64,000 bases of DNA, taken from IMG/VR virus record IMGVR_UViG_3300021185_001145, positions 1-64,000 of that record. One strand, 5' to 3'. Source of the stretch: a virus. Shown piece by piece: positions 21,025 to 29,956 of this stretch; positions within the stretch are counted from its first letter, which is position 1; each line of letters begins with the position of its first letter. Under the pieces are notes generated by a model, which was given only the letters and a program-made list of their open reading frames with translations, had not been told where the DNA came from and ran no database searches. Both the position numbers and the translations under genes were made by a program.

Positions 21025-22131
21025 TTACTTTTTCATGCTTGAAAGTGTTCTAGCGTAAACACTCATGCTCTCGGATAGTGATTCCGCTTGCGGAGCATCC
21101 ACACTGTCTTCTTTTTCTGCGCCAGTTGCCCTTACTTTAGGGAAATATGATTCCTTGATAGTTTCTAACTTCTCACGGTACTGGTCAATAGTCTCAAACT
21201 CTACGCCTTCAGCCAGAGCCTTCACTTTGTCTGCTTGTGTGTCGGTCAAACCAACAACTGCTTCTGTAAGTGCATTTTCTGCCTTGATTGCATCAAGTTC
21301 TTTCTTCATAGCAACGTTTTTCTCAAACTCTTCATTGAGTTTTGCTTCCAAGTCATCAGATTTAGTTGCGAGTTCGTCAACTAGGTCTGCTTTCTCTTCA
21401 GGAACGTCAATATAATTTTCTACGAAAAGATTTTTCAATCCATTCATAAATTCTTCAGCGATTTCTGTACGAATTCCACGCTCAATTGCAAGTGCGTTTT
21501 CTTTAACCCACTCTTCAACAACGTAATTCAGATAACCATCTACTTTTTCTGCAAGTTCGCCACGGGCTTCTTCCAGTTTAGCATCGTAATCCGCTTGAGC
21601 GGCTTCGTTGATGGCGTCAAGTTGTTCTGCAACTTTCGCTTTAACAGCGGCTTCGAAAATCGTTTGCGCTTTTTCTTTAAATTCTTCTGACAATTCAGCA
21701 TCAGAACCAGAAAGAAGTGCATCAACGTCTTCTGCAACGTCAACAGTAAGTTCTACTTCTTCCTTCATCTTCTTCTCTTTGTCTTTTGATGCGTAGAGTT
21801 TTTTACCTTCAGCGGCTTCTTCCTCTTCGTCATCATCATCATCGTCATCGTCACCATCTTCGTCATCGTCATCGTCTTCAGCGTCATCTTCTTCAGACTT
21901 AACGGACTTTTTGGCTTCGTCTAGTTCTTCAGTTGCATCTTCATCAGATACTTCTTCAGCAACTACTTCTTCTTCAGCAACCGCTTCTTCGGCAACTGTT
22001 TCTTCAGAAGTTTCAGCAACTACTTCTTCAGCCATATCTTCGGAATCCTGAACTGCTTCAAGGTCCTCTGAAATCGCTTCTTCAGTTTTTACTTCTTCTT
22101 CATTGATTTGCTCTGCAAATTTCTTTAGCAT
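21025..22131 (-). CDS. 22: Prohead scaffold core protein gp22-like
   Basis: 368 residues, highly charged and helical. Residues ~15-75 are Glu/Val/Ala-rich repeats, ~80-105 an Asp/Glu run, and the rest long helices containing NGLKNLFVENYIDVPEEKADLVDEL, the recognisable gp22 core block. Scaffold assembled inside the prohead and then cut by gp21; multiple I/L-x-E sites occur. Position between gp21 and gp23 is the T4 order. Longer than T4 gp22 (269) because of the acidic N-terminal extension. Confidence 0.9.
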   Translation of the reverse strand: MLKKFAEQINEEEVKTEEAISEDLEAVQDSEDMAEEVVAETSEETVAEEAVAEEEVVAEEVSDEDATEELDEAKKSVKSEEDDAEDDDDDEDGDDDDDDDDEEEEAAEGKKLYASKDKEKKMKEEVELTVDVAEDVDALLSGSDAELSEEFKEKAQTIFEAAVKAKVAEQLDAINEAAQADYDAKLEEARGELAEKVDGYLNYVVEEWVKENALAIERGIRTEIAEEFMNGLKNLFVENYIDVPEEKADLVDELATKSDDLEAKLNEEFEKNVAMKKELDAIKAENALTEAVVGLTDTQADKVKALAEGVEFETIDQYREKLETIKESYFPKVRATGAEKEDSVDAPQAESLSESMSVYARTLSSMKK

Positions 22132-22168
22132 GAGATTAATCTCCTTTTATGAAAGTTATTATCATATC

Positions 22169-22176
22169 TATTTATA
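22169..22176 (-). promoter_or_regulatory. Late promoter (TATAAATA) for gp22
   Basis: Exact TATAAATA at the end of the gp21 frame, start near 22163, ~32-nt leader with AAAAGGAGATT ribosome-binding site. Confidence 0.8.
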
Positions 22177-22180
22177 AACA

Positions 22181-22825
22181 CTACAATTTTTGAATGAAGT
22201 CAGAGAATAACCTTATCTTCACTTCTTCAAGTTGAAATGATGAAGCACGTTTAATTTGCTTTTCATATTCCCCGATGGTGTTCTCTTTCAATACACCGTT
22301 ATCCCAAATCCACTCTTTGCCTTCCATGATACCGTCAACAAATGCGTCTGGTGCAGACGGGTCTGCAACGATATCTGCGGCGGTGGCAAGATAAAAATCT
22401 GATTGTACAACGTTAGTACCATTAGATTGTTTAAGTGAACCCATACCACGAGAAGATACTCCCAAACGGGCACCCTCTGCCATAAGGTTCTTCACGATTT
22501 TGCCCATTGGCGTATCTGTGATTTTCGCTTTACCCATGAAGTTGTCGCCGTCACGATAAAGTTCTTTAATCATATGAGATACACGGTCTAAATTGATAGT
22601 AGGACCATCTGGATGTCCTAGTTCACCGAATGCTCTGTTTTCAGTAATGTACGCATCAGTATAACGCTTCACTTCTTTTTCAAGAACGTCTGCTGGATAA
22701 ACACGCCCATTTCTATTCTTTTTGTTTGCCTGCATAAAGACGCCAGAAATATAAAACTGCTTTTCGCCTGCAATTTCTTCAGTGATATACTCTACGTCTT
22801 CAACTGTTTCTGTAATTAATTTCAT
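22181..22825 (-). CDS. 21: Prohead core protease gp21
   Basis: 214 residues (T4 gp21 is 212). FYISGVFMQANKKNRNGRVYP starts the protease fold; GELGHPDGP supplies the catalytic His and GARLGVSSRGMGSL the catalytic Ser, as in the S77 herpes-protease-like family. It cleaves scaffold and gp23 at L/I-x-E sites. Start overlaps the upstream core protein by 4 bases. Confidence 0.95.
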   Translation of the reverse strand: MKLITETVEDVEYITEEIAGEKQFYISGVFMQANKKNRNGRVYPADVLEKEVKRYTDAYITENRAFGELGHPDGPTINLDRVSHMIKELYRDGDNFMGKAKITDTPMGKIVKNLMAEGARLGVSSRGMGSLKQSNGTNVVQSDFYLATAADIVADPSAPDAFVDGIMEGKEWIWDNGVLKENTIGEYEKQIKRASSFQLEEVKIRLFSDFIQKL

Positions 22826-23259
22826 TTGTTGAAGCCCCTTGTTGTTCTTTTCCTGTTAGTCAATTTGCGCTTAATCGCCGCTCTGCTACCTTTTGCTTTT
22901 CTTTTACGAGCCGCTTTCTTTTGAGCAATTTTTCTATTGCGTCTTTCAGAAGCAGACATGCGTACAACGCTTTGACTTCCATCACCTTTAGTTCTATATT
23001 TACTGTCTGTGGCAACTACTTTACGTCTTTGCACAACACCACCACGAATTCGATTAACACGCTTTATTCTTGCTTCATCAACCTCTTCATCTTCATCATC
23101 AATCTCTTCAAGCATTTCGTTAGCAATTAACGTCTTAAATTCATTAAATAGTTCATCTACCTTACTATTTATAACGGATTCGAACACTTTATTTGTTTCA
23201 AGTGCATCGCCGTTTTCAATTGCGTTAATTAACTCTTTGCTCATTTTACTGCGCCCCAT
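22822..23259 (-). CDS. Prohead core protein (gp68-like), acidic N-terminus and very basic C-terminus
   Basis: 145 residues. The N-terminal ~60 residues (DALETNKVFESVINSKVDEL, then LIANEMLEEID) resemble the small T4 core protein gp67; an acidic run (EEIDDEDEEVDEA) follows, then about 75 residues dominated by Arg and Lys ending KRTTRGFNK. Position between 20 and 21 matches T4 genes 67/68. The basic tail could contact DNA or the acidic gp22 core. Exact T4 counterpart uncertain. A TATAAATA inside the gene (23166-23173) may promote gp21. Confidence 0.72.
   Translation of the reverse strand: MGRSKMSKELINAIENGDALETNKVFESVINSKVDELFNEFKTLIANEMLEEIDDEDEEVDEARIKRVNRIRGGVVQRRKVVATDSKYRTKGDGSQSVVRMSASERRNRKIAQKKAARKRKAKGSRAAIKRKLTNRKRTTRGFNK
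23166..23173 (-). promoter_or_regulatory. Possible internal late promoter upstream of gp21
   Basis: Exact TATAAATA inside the gp68-like coding region, about 340 nt upstream of gp21. It may be chance in coding sequence. Confidence 0.35.
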
Positions 23260-23621
23260 GAGAATTCAACTGCTTTTGCAAAGTTTGCTTTACTTTTGCC
23301 TAGCATATCTGTGAACTTCGTTTTATTTTTATCATTAAGGGCATCAATAACTTTTAATATTACGTTTGCAGTTTGCATATCAACTTTAATAGACTTACCG
23401 TCTTTAAGTTTTACATCCATCGCCTGCTTCTTTTTTGAAATTGATTTAATCGTATCAATGGCATCTTCATCCATCATAAAGGTGTCTGCTTCTGAATCCA
23501 GTACATCCTCTACGTCAACGTTATCAATATCAAATTCAATATCTTTGTCCTGTAGACGGATGTGACCATCTTCAGATTCCGATATTTTTAATGACTGTTT
23601 CAACTCCTTAAAGGTTTTCAT
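23241..23621 (-). CDS. Hypothetical prohead-core-region protein (126 aa)
   Basis: Unrecognised. Begins MKTFKELKQSLKISESEDGH, has an acidic middle (DIDNVDVEDVLDSEADTFMMDED) and a C-terminal domain with KLKDGKSIKVDMQTANVILKV and KANFAKAVEFSWGAVK. It overlaps the next gene by 19 bases and follows a 55-aa core-like gene, in the T4 67/68 interval, so a scaffold-associated role is inferred from place alone. Confidence 0.7.
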   Translation of the reverse strand: MKTFKELKQSLKISESEDGHIRLQDKDIEFDIDNVDVEDVLDSEADTFMMDEDAIDTIKSISKKKQAMDVKLKDGKSIKVDMQTANVILKVIDALNDKNKTKFTDMLGKSKANFAKAVEFSWGAVK

Positions 23622-23624
23622 TTT

Positions 23625-23792
23625 TTATTGTTCCTTTTCAGTTTCCACATTAAGCATAGATGATGCAATCTCTTTTTTCTTGGATTCGATTTTCTCATAT
23701 GCTTTTTTGGATAGCACCGAATTTACTGTATCTTGTAATGCCGATGCATCTGTCTGTTCTGCATTTTTAATAATGTCAATTGCTGTAGTCAT
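23625..23792 (-). CDS. Small prohead core protein (gp67-like, 55 aa)
   Basis: A 55-codon frame filling the gap between gp20 and the 126-aa gene; its ATG (23792) directly follows the gp20 stop. Product starts MTTAIDIIKNAEQTDASALQ and contains KKAYEKIESKKKEIASSML. Small size, charge and site match T4 gp67, and the helix pattern recurs in the N-terminus of the 145-aa core protein (VINSKVDELFNEFKTLIANEML). gp67 is needed for prohead core assembly. Confidence 0.7.
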   Translation of the reverse strand: MTTAIDIIKNAEQTDASALQDTVNSVLSKKAYEKIESKKKEIASSMLNVETEKEQ

Positions 23793-25277
23793 TTAAAAGT
23801 CCCCATCATCTGTTTCAATTTCACCGCTGTCAATCTCTTTTTTGATTTGAGCGTCTAGTTGTTCAATATCTTCATCAGTATATTTCAATACGTCTTTCAT
23901 CACTTGTTGGCGAGAGAAATACTTCCCAACATATTGGTCATACTCTGAAACAAGAGCAAGTCTCTCACGCATAATCTCTTGGTTCTTAACTTCTGTAAAG
24001 TATGTATCTGCACGGAAATCATAGTAAATGCCATCTTTAACATTGTCCCACTCTTCTGGAGATATCACACCTTTCAGTATCAACTGCTTTCTTAGTAGGT
24101 CATCAAATAGATGTGTAAAACGAATTCTAATCTTTTTGATAAACTTATTAAATTTCAGTTCATCTCTTGTGACTTCATCGCCACCGCCAAATGATACTGT
24201 ATTCTCATTATCTAAACGAGATGATGGTACGTTCAATGACTTATAAAGTTTCTTCTGAAAATACTGAACATCATCCATTTCGCCGAGGTTTTGACCACCA
24301 GCAAGTGTATCTACTTCTGTACCCCTACCACCTTCACGGCGAGGCATCCAAAAATCTTCAAGCATTGACATGTGTTTTCTGTCACCGTCAATCTCGCCTG
24401 TAGAAGCATTATATACAATCTTATTCTTATAACGTGCCATAATGTCACGCAAATATGCTTCTGCTTTACCCTTAGGTAAGTTACCAACATCTACATAGAA
24501 AATGCGGCGCTCTGGCGCTCTTGATAGTCTGTAAATAACAACTGCATCTTCAACTGCACGGAGTTGATTTAATGGTTTGATTGCTTTGTGTAGATAAGAA
24601 TATACAGTCTTACCACTAGTATCAAGCAAACCAGAAGTTACATATGAGATAGAATCCTTAGAAATCTTTACTCCGTTACCTGCACCCTCTAAACCATTTT
24701 CATTGAATACGAAATACTCTTCATACTCTTTATATGTATCTACGTTAGTTTCTTCGTCCTTTTCCTTGATAGGTCTACGGACTTTCTTAATCTGTCTTGG
24801 GTCTATGTAACGTAATTCTTTCAAACCTGCTTGTGGTTCATTTACATCAATTACGTTATGATAGTGTAGACGACCATCAATATACCAACGCTTAAAAATG
24901 TCTGCGCCATTACTCCCAAAATCGAGAAGACGTAGAACATTCGAAAATTCTTCTGTAATGCGCTTTTTAACAGACGCACCATATTCTAAATTGTCAGTAA
25001 TTACCTCTACAGGTGCTTCAGTACCCTCTTGCACAACTGCTTCATTGACAATATCATCAATTGCAGTTTCACATTCAGGCGTACCTGCCATGTCACGATA
25101 ACGATTAATTAAATCAGTTTCGTTTTTAGAAGTACCTTCCAAATCAATATATTGACCGAAAACGCCACCTTCTGATACCTGAACAGCCCCATCGTCATTT
25201 GTCGGGGGGACAAACGATGGAGTATCCTGATTTGCATCAGAAGCACGGTTAATTTCGAATCCGAATAACTTTGCCAT
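23793..25277 (-). CDS. 20: Portal vertex protein gp20
   Basis: 494 residues (T4 gp20 is 524). Recognisable blocks: SLANRYRDM-like LINRYRDMAGTPECETAIDDIVNEA, GRLHYHNVID, YSYLHKAIKPLNQLRAVEDAVVIYRLSRAPERRIFYVDVGNLPK and the MLEDFWMPRREGGRGTEVDTL segment used in marine g20 surveys. Dodecameric ring for DNA passage and prohead initiation. Late promoter immediately upstream. Confidence 0.98.
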   Translation of the reverse strand: MAKLFGFEINRASDANQDTPSFVPPTNDDGAVQVSEGGVFGQYIDLEGTSKNETDLINRYRDMAGTPECETAIDDIVNEAVVQEGTEAPVEVITDNLEYGASVKKRITEEFSNVLRLLDFGSNGADIFKRWYIDGRLHYHNVIDVNEPQAGLKELRYIDPRQIKKVRRPIKEKDEETNVDTYKEYEEYFVFNENGLEGAGNGVKISKDSISYVTSGLLDTSGKTVYSYLHKAIKPLNQLRAVEDAVVIYRLSRAPERRIFYVDVGNLPKGKAEAYLRDIMARYKNKIVYNASTGEIDGDRKHMSMLEDFWMPRREGGRGTEVDTLAGGQNLGEMDDVQYFQKKLYKSLNVPSSRLDNENTVSFGGGDEVTRDELKFNKFIKKIRIRFTHLFDDLLRKQLILKGVISPEEWDNVKDGIYYDFRADTYFTEVKNQEIMRERLALVSEYDQYVGKYFSRQQVMKDVLKYTDEDIEQLDAQIKKEIDSGEIETDDGDF

Positions 25278-25307
25278 AAATAAAATTCCTATCTAATTGT
25301 TCAAAAT

Positions 25308-25340
25308 GAGGGAGCCTATAATATATTTATAGACCCCCTC
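25308..25340 (-). terminator. Hairpin between gp19 and gp20 that encloses a late promoter
   Basis: Minus strand arms GAGGGGGTCTATA and TATAGGCTCCCTC pair over 13 positions (two G-U in RNA) around a 7-nt loop, followed by ATTTTG. The wobble pairs exist only in the leftward RNA, so the hairpin is directional. The TATAAATA box for gp20 spans the arm-loop junction. Confidence 0.6.
25324..25331 (-). promoter_or_regulatory. Late promoter (TATAAATA) for gp20
   Basis: Exact TATAAATA, start near 25318, ~40-nt leader. It is embedded in the hairpin that probably stops gp19 transcripts. Confidence 0.8.
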
Positions 25341-25347
25341 AGAACGA

Positions 25348-25869
25348 TTAGATGACCGCATTGCTTACATCAGTCCAGTAATCATACTGGAATGTGCATG
25401 TAAACTCTTCGATTGTGTCATTGGAATCCCAAGCAACATCAATTGGTGAGAGGTCTACTGGGAAGATACCAATAAATTGATACGTCTTCAGTACGTTTCC
25501 ACCTTTGCCGAACTGCTTGATAGAACCTTCTGACTTCTGAAGAAGTGGTGAGGGTGTACCAATGTTCGCAATATGCGAGTTGATTGAGGACATCCAACGC
25601 TCAAGACCGTTGCGTACTGCAAAGTCTTCATCGTTGATAATAGTTACAGTCCATTCAGCGAATGTTCTGTTACCTGCGATTTTCATTGTGCGACCGAAGT
25701 ATGGTACCTCGATAACACCTAGTGTGTCTCCTGGCAACTGAGATGCTTTTGCCATGAAAGTGAATTTATCAGAACCACCAAATGGGTTTGTAATCTCACA
25801 TTCAAACAGATTGCTTCTTGCGCCGCCACCGGTTAGTTCACTTCTGAACCCGTCAATTGTAAAAGCCAT
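25348..25869 (-). CDS. 19: Tail tube protein gp19
   Basis: 173 residues (T4 gp19 is 163). FTFMAKASQLPGDTLGVIEVPYFGRTMKIAGNRTFAEWTVTIINDEDF is the hallmark tube-protein stretch, and the C-terminus closes with TIEEFTCTFQYDYW. Hexameric rings stack inside the gp18 sheath. Neighbours gp18 upstream and gp20 downstream reproduce T4 order 18-19-20. Confidence 0.95.
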   Translation of the reverse strand: MAFTIDGFRSELTGGGARSNLFECEITNPFGGSDKFTFMAKASQLPGDTLGVIEVPYFGRTMKIAGNRTFAEWTVTIINDEDFAVRNGLERWMSSINSHIANIGTPSPLLQKSEGSIKQFGKGGNVLKTYQFIGIFPVDLSPIDVAWDSNDTIEEFTCTFQYDYWTDVSNAVI

Positions 25870-25894
25870 GTTTTTTTCTCCTAGTTATCTGTTA

Positions 25895-27766
25895 TTAAAA
25901 TTGACCTACAACTTCAGAGAAGTCTACGCCTGTTCTAACAGCAACAAAGTTCAACTGAATGAAGTTGATAGAGCGGGCTGGTTTGATGTAGATATCACCA
26001 ATAAACTCGTTTCTGTCAATTACTTCACCAGTGTTGTTGCTTTCGTCACATACAACTCGGAAGTCATAAATGCCACGGCGACCTTGTACGTCACGCAAGA
26101 ACGGTTCTACAAGATTGCGGAACTGTGAGCGGGTGAACTGGTCATTAAACTCAAACAATGAGTATTTAGCGGCAGTTGCGATTGCTTTTTCAAGCACGAT
26201 GAACAAACGTCTTACGTTAATTCTATCGAATGCACTTGGTTTAGCAAGTAGTGTCTTGTCACCAAACAAGATTGTACCTTCGCCCGGGAATGTAAGAATT
26301 GGGTTAACGCCATTCTTATAAAGTTCGTCACGGAAAGTTTTACTTGGAGACCATGCAGTTTTAACAACGTTCTTAATTTGACCGCGGTTAAATCCAGCAG
26401 GTGACCACCATGCATCTCTTTCGTCAGTAGAACGAACAACCAGACCAGCAACGTCACCGTTGAATGGTACCCAACGATATACATCGTTGTACTTGTCGTA
26501 CTGGTATTTCCAGTTACCATCTAGGAATGCATATGAAGATGAAGGCAGGCTGTCACGGAATTCAACAATATCTGTTGCTTCGCTACCAGCGTTGTTCACA
26601 CAATCTGCAAATTCAGGTGATAGGAATGCAACACAATCAAGTCGTGCTTCACAAACTGCAATCAGGTGAAGAGCGATTGTTTGGTTAGCGTCTGCACCAA
26701 GAATAAGTGATACGTCTACTTCTTCTGCGTTTGCGAACATGTCATAACCAGCGATGATTTGAGCATCAGTTGCGGCAGAACCATCAGCACCACCAGCAAG
26801 TGACCATGTAGATGGTACTGTAATTGGTGAAGAGTTATAGTCAACTGTATCTGCGGCGGCTGTATCCCAAGTGTTGGAACCCATTGCATGGTCTACCCAA
26901 CGAACCCAGTTAGAACGTCTTGCGATTACTTGCTTGTATGCGTTAGTAGAACCGTCTGCATTCAAAGCACCTGGTGCTTTAGAAACGAATGCGAACTTTT
27001 CAATAACTTCGCCTTTAGTTCCAGAAATTTCACCATCTTCGTCAATTACTGCGATGTGAATTTCATCATTAGATGCGCCACGCTTCTCTGCATATGGTGA
27101 TGTACCTGGGGCACCATCAAATGATGTTGCATATTCCCATTCTGCTACAACGTCACCAGCGGTGACATCAACAGAAAATGCTGAGTTAAGTGTTGCACCT
27201 GCGTCTGTTACTGCGGTTACGATTTTAGTTTCACCAGCAGAGATGACAAGAGAACCTACGGATAGGAATTCATCGGCATCTGTTAGAGTGAGTGCAGTAC
27301 CTACTGTGTCTACAGTCAGCGTTTGGCGGAATGCCGCGGCTGTTGCACAAACAGAAACTTTCAGTGAGTTACCAATCAGTCCGGCATGTTTTGCCACAAA
27401 ATACTGATTTGCTACAACGTTCTGACCGCCTTCGAAATTTTGTTCCCAGTCTTCATCATTTTGAATAAGAACACCAGTACCTGCTGTTCCTGCATTAAGT
27501 TGACCTGTCTGTTCGACACGGACAACCTGAAGGCTGTTACCGTATGCTAAAAAGTTAGCACCAGTATAAAAATGCACCGCTGTATCATTGGTAGGTTTAC
27601 CAAACATATTGGCAAGCGAATCCTCGTTTCCGAGCAACTTGCGTTCCATGATTGGACCCCAACCAAAATTGCCAGCAATACAACCACCAGTCGCCGCAAC
27701 GGCTGGTACTACGGTAGTTAAGTCAATTTCTGTGACATTAACACCTGGACTTAGTTGAAATGGCAT
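25895..27766 (-). CDS. 18: Contractile tail sheath gp18
   Basis: 623 residues (T4 gp18 is 659). N-terminus QLSPGVNVTEIDLTTVVPAVAATGG, central KWKYQYDKYNDVYRWVPFNGD-type block, then GFNRGQIKNVVKTAWSPSKTFRDELYKNGVNPI and C-terminal RNLVEPFLRDVQGRRGIYDFRVVCD are classic sheath core elements. Surface-exposed middle domains (about 80-280) are the variable part. It contracts to drive the tube through the cell envelope. Confidence 0.98.
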   Translation of the reverse strand: MPFQLSPGVNVTEIDLTTVVPAVAATGGCIAGNFGWGPIMERKLLGNEDSLANMFGKPTNDTAVHFYTGANFLAYGNSLQVVRVEQTGQLNAGTAGTGVLIQNDEDWEQNFEGGQNVVANQYFVAKHAGLIGNSLKVSVCATAAAFRQTLTVDTVGTALTLTDADEFLSVGSLVISAGETKIVTAVTDAGATLNSAFSVDVTAGDVVAEWEYATSFDGAPGTSPYAEKRGASNDEIHIAVIDEDGEISGTKGEVIEKFAFVSKAPGALNADGSTNAYKQVIARRSNWVRWVDHAMGSNTWDTAAADTVDYNSSPITVPSTWSLAGGADGSAATDAQIIAGYDMFANAEEVDVSLILGADANQTIALHLIAVCEARLDCVAFLSPEFADCVNNAGSEATDIVEFRDSLPSSSYAFLDGNWKYQYDKYNDVYRWVPFNGDVAGLVVRSTDERDAWWSPAGFNRGQIKNVVKTAWSPSKTFRDELYKNGVNPILTFPGEGTILFGDKTLLAKPSAFDRINVRRLFIVLEKAIATAAKYSLFEFNDQFTRSQFRNLVEPFLRDVQGRRGIYDFRVVCDESNNTGEVIDRNEFIGDIYIKPARSINFIQLNFVAVRTGVDFSEVVGQF

Positions 27767-27867
27767 ATTTCATTCTCCTTTGTTTATAAATCAATTTGTT
27801 ATGAAGAATATGGGTTAATCAAATTCTTTGTTTAACATTATTATTTAGTATTCTTCAGTTTTATAGA

Positions 27868-29505
27868 TTACCAGTCATTTCCCCATTTAAGTGCTTTCTC
27901 AGTGGACCAAAGTGTACCACTTGTATCAACATATGTTGCCTCGGATGCACTTACACCATCATCAATAAATCCGAAAGGGGTTAATTCTTCATCAATCATT
28001 TCACGGTTAAATTCTTCTAGTTTTCGTCTGAAATCCATGTTAGTAAGTTCTCTGAAGTATTTCTGAGAAGTCATCCACGAAAACAAAACGAGACACATAA
28101 CTAAGTCATCATGTGCGCCGCTTTCTGCTTCATAAGATTGCGCTTTACTTACAAATGTATTTAATTCAGATATAATATCAAAATCATTCAAAATCAATTG
28201 GTCAGACACAATCAAATCTTTTAGGGTCTGACACCCAACACGTTTTACATATTTAGATGTTTTCACACCCATAGATATATTCTTACCGAATCCAGCACCA
28301 ATCTGTTGACCTGCTCGACCCATTTGGGCGACACTCATCAAATTTTCATACTCTAAGTCCGAATGTAGAATATCTGCTACTTGTTGACCTACATCATTAA
28401 TCTCAACAAGAACATATGCTTCGTTATATTTATTACCCGCTGTCTTTACAACTTGTGGATAAAGTAGGGGTGATATGTTCTTATTTCTATATTTTGCAAC
28501 TACTTTATATGGCATTACTGATATGTCGATAACAACAAATGCTGAGTAATCAGCACCAGTACCTCTTGATGTATCTACGATGATTGCATAAGAATGGTCT
28601 GTTATCGGTTCTTCAAATATCGAAGTGCCTTCTCTATTATATTTAGCCGTTTCGTATGTTAGAGTTCTGAGTTTAGAACCTGGAATAAGTGTGTTCGATG
28701 ACCCAATAAATTCACATTCAAATTCAACTCTGAATTGGTCTTCAGATGTGTTCGCAATCTGTTCATTCTTCCATTTTTCATCACGACCTGGGATATCTGA
28801 CCAATGAACATCAATTCTTTGATATGAGTTTCTACCCTTCTCACTGTCTGTCCACAATTTGTAGAACATATTTAGACCATTTGGGGTTGATGTAATCAGA
28901 ACCTTAGTAGTCTTACCAGATGAAATAGTAGGGTATACAGATGCAAAAAACTCATCTTGCAGATTTGCAGGAATAAATGCAAATTCGTCTAAGTAGATAA
29001 GATTGAATGAACCACCACGAACCGCAGAAGAAGATGTAGCAGAACTTAGAATTTTTGAACCATTCTCTAGTTCAATATTACCCTTATTCCATTCTACAAC
29101 GCCTTGTTGCATCCATTTCGGTAGTGCTTCATATGCTCTTTGAATACGAGACAGAATTTCTCTTGCTTGTGCTAGTTTATGTGCTAAGATAGCAATATTA
29201 TATTCTTCATTGAACAATACTGCATGTAATAGTAGTGCCGCAATCGTAGTAGTTTTACCAGACTGTCTAGGCATCTTACAAATAACAAATCTGTTACTCT
29301 GTACTTTATTAATAATATCTGTTTGGAATGAATATGGGACGAATGGTACAAATCCCTCATCAACGTTTACAATCTTGACATAGTGTTCAATAAAATATTC
29401 TGGGTCACCCGCACACTTTACCCACTCATCTACTTGGTCTTGCGTAAACTGAGTTGATATGTTTGCTCTTTTTAGATTTGGGTTACCGAGATAGTTTTCA
29501 CTCAC
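27868..29505 (-). CDS. 17: Terminase large subunit gp17
   Basis: 545 residues (T4 gp17 is 610). ATPase motifs: Walker A KMPRQSGKTTT (77-87), Walker B LIYLDEFAFI (169-178) and coupling TS(T)PNG; C-terminal nuclease acids in IVDTSRGTGADYSAFVVID and GAHDDLVMCL. DNA packaging motor and headful nuclease. Start overlaps gp16 by 8 bases. Confidence 0.98.
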   Translation of the reverse strand: MSENYLGNPNLKRANISTQFTQDQVDEWVKCAGDPEYFIEHYVKIVNVDEGFVPFVPYSFQTDIINKVQSNRFVICKMPRQSGKTTTIAALLLHAVLFNEEYNIAILAHKLAQAREILSRIQRAYEALPKWMQQGVVEWNKGNIELENGSKILSSATSSSAVRGGSFNLIYLDEFAFIPANLQDEFFASVYPTISSGKTTKVLITSTPNGLNMFYKLWTDSEKGRNSYQRIDVHWSDIPGRDEKWKNEQIANTSEDQFRVEFECEFIGSSNTLIPGSKLRTLTYETAKYNREGTSIFEEPITDHSYAIIVDTSRGTGADYSAFVVIDISVMPYKVVAKYRNKNISPLLYPQVVKTAGNKYNEAYVLVEINDVGQQVADILHSDLEYENLMSVAQMGRAGQQIGAGFGKNISMGVKTSKYVKRVGCQTLKDLIVSDQLILNDFDIISELNTFVSKAQSYEAESGAHDDLVMCLVLFSWMTSQKYFRELTNMDFRRKLEEFNREMIDEELTPFGFIDDGVSASEATYVDTSGTLWSTEKALKWGNDW

Positions 29506-29938
29506 TGTCTTCTACCCTTGCACCTTTTGCGAGTTGTAAAAGTTGTTTCTGTAACTCTTTTGTACTACCAACGAATACTGTATTGTTCTGTACTGCTTTT
29601 GCTGGTCCAGCGTATTCTTCTTTGTCCAATTCTTTCTTTTGCTTATGAACATCAAGTAGTTCTTTGTTTGCATCAACCATAGTTTTGATTAGCGTAGATG
29701 CAACTTCATATGCACGAGGTTGTTCACTCTCTTTTGCAAGTTGCAAGATACCGTCAACTGCGTCTTCACCTTTTTCGATAAGTTTCGCAATATTAGATTT
29801 TGCCTTTACAAAATCTTCATCAGCATCTACATTAGAACTAGGAATAATTGAAGGTGCTAAGATTTCTTGCTCTGCTTCAATAATTTCTGAGTTAATGTTT
29901 AGTGCATCTTCTAGTTTTTCTTCTACTGTTTTTCTCAT
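29498..29938 (-). CDS. 16: Terminase small subunit gp16
   Basis: 146 residues (T4 gp16 is 164). Mostly helical with a central coiled-coil pattern (AKSNIAKLIEKGEDAVDGIL, YEVASTLIKTMVDANKELLDVHKQKKEL), as in T4-type small terminases that form rings and stimulate gp17. Identity rests on this pattern and on the position before gp17. Confidence 0.9.
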   Translation of the reverse strand: MRKTVEEKLEDALNINSEIIEAEQEILAPSIIPSSNVDADEDFVKAKSNIAKLIEKGEDAVDGILQLAKESEQPRAYEVASTLIKTMVDANKELLDVHKQKKELDKEEYAGPAKAVQNNTVFVGSTKELQKQLLQLAKGARVEDSE

Positions 29939-29956
29939 TCTGTAATCACCTTATTA

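Noticed and set aside
27767-27867. Late promoter for gp18
   Set aside because: The gap has TTTATAAA and CTAAATA-like strings only, none close enough to TATAAATA to call.
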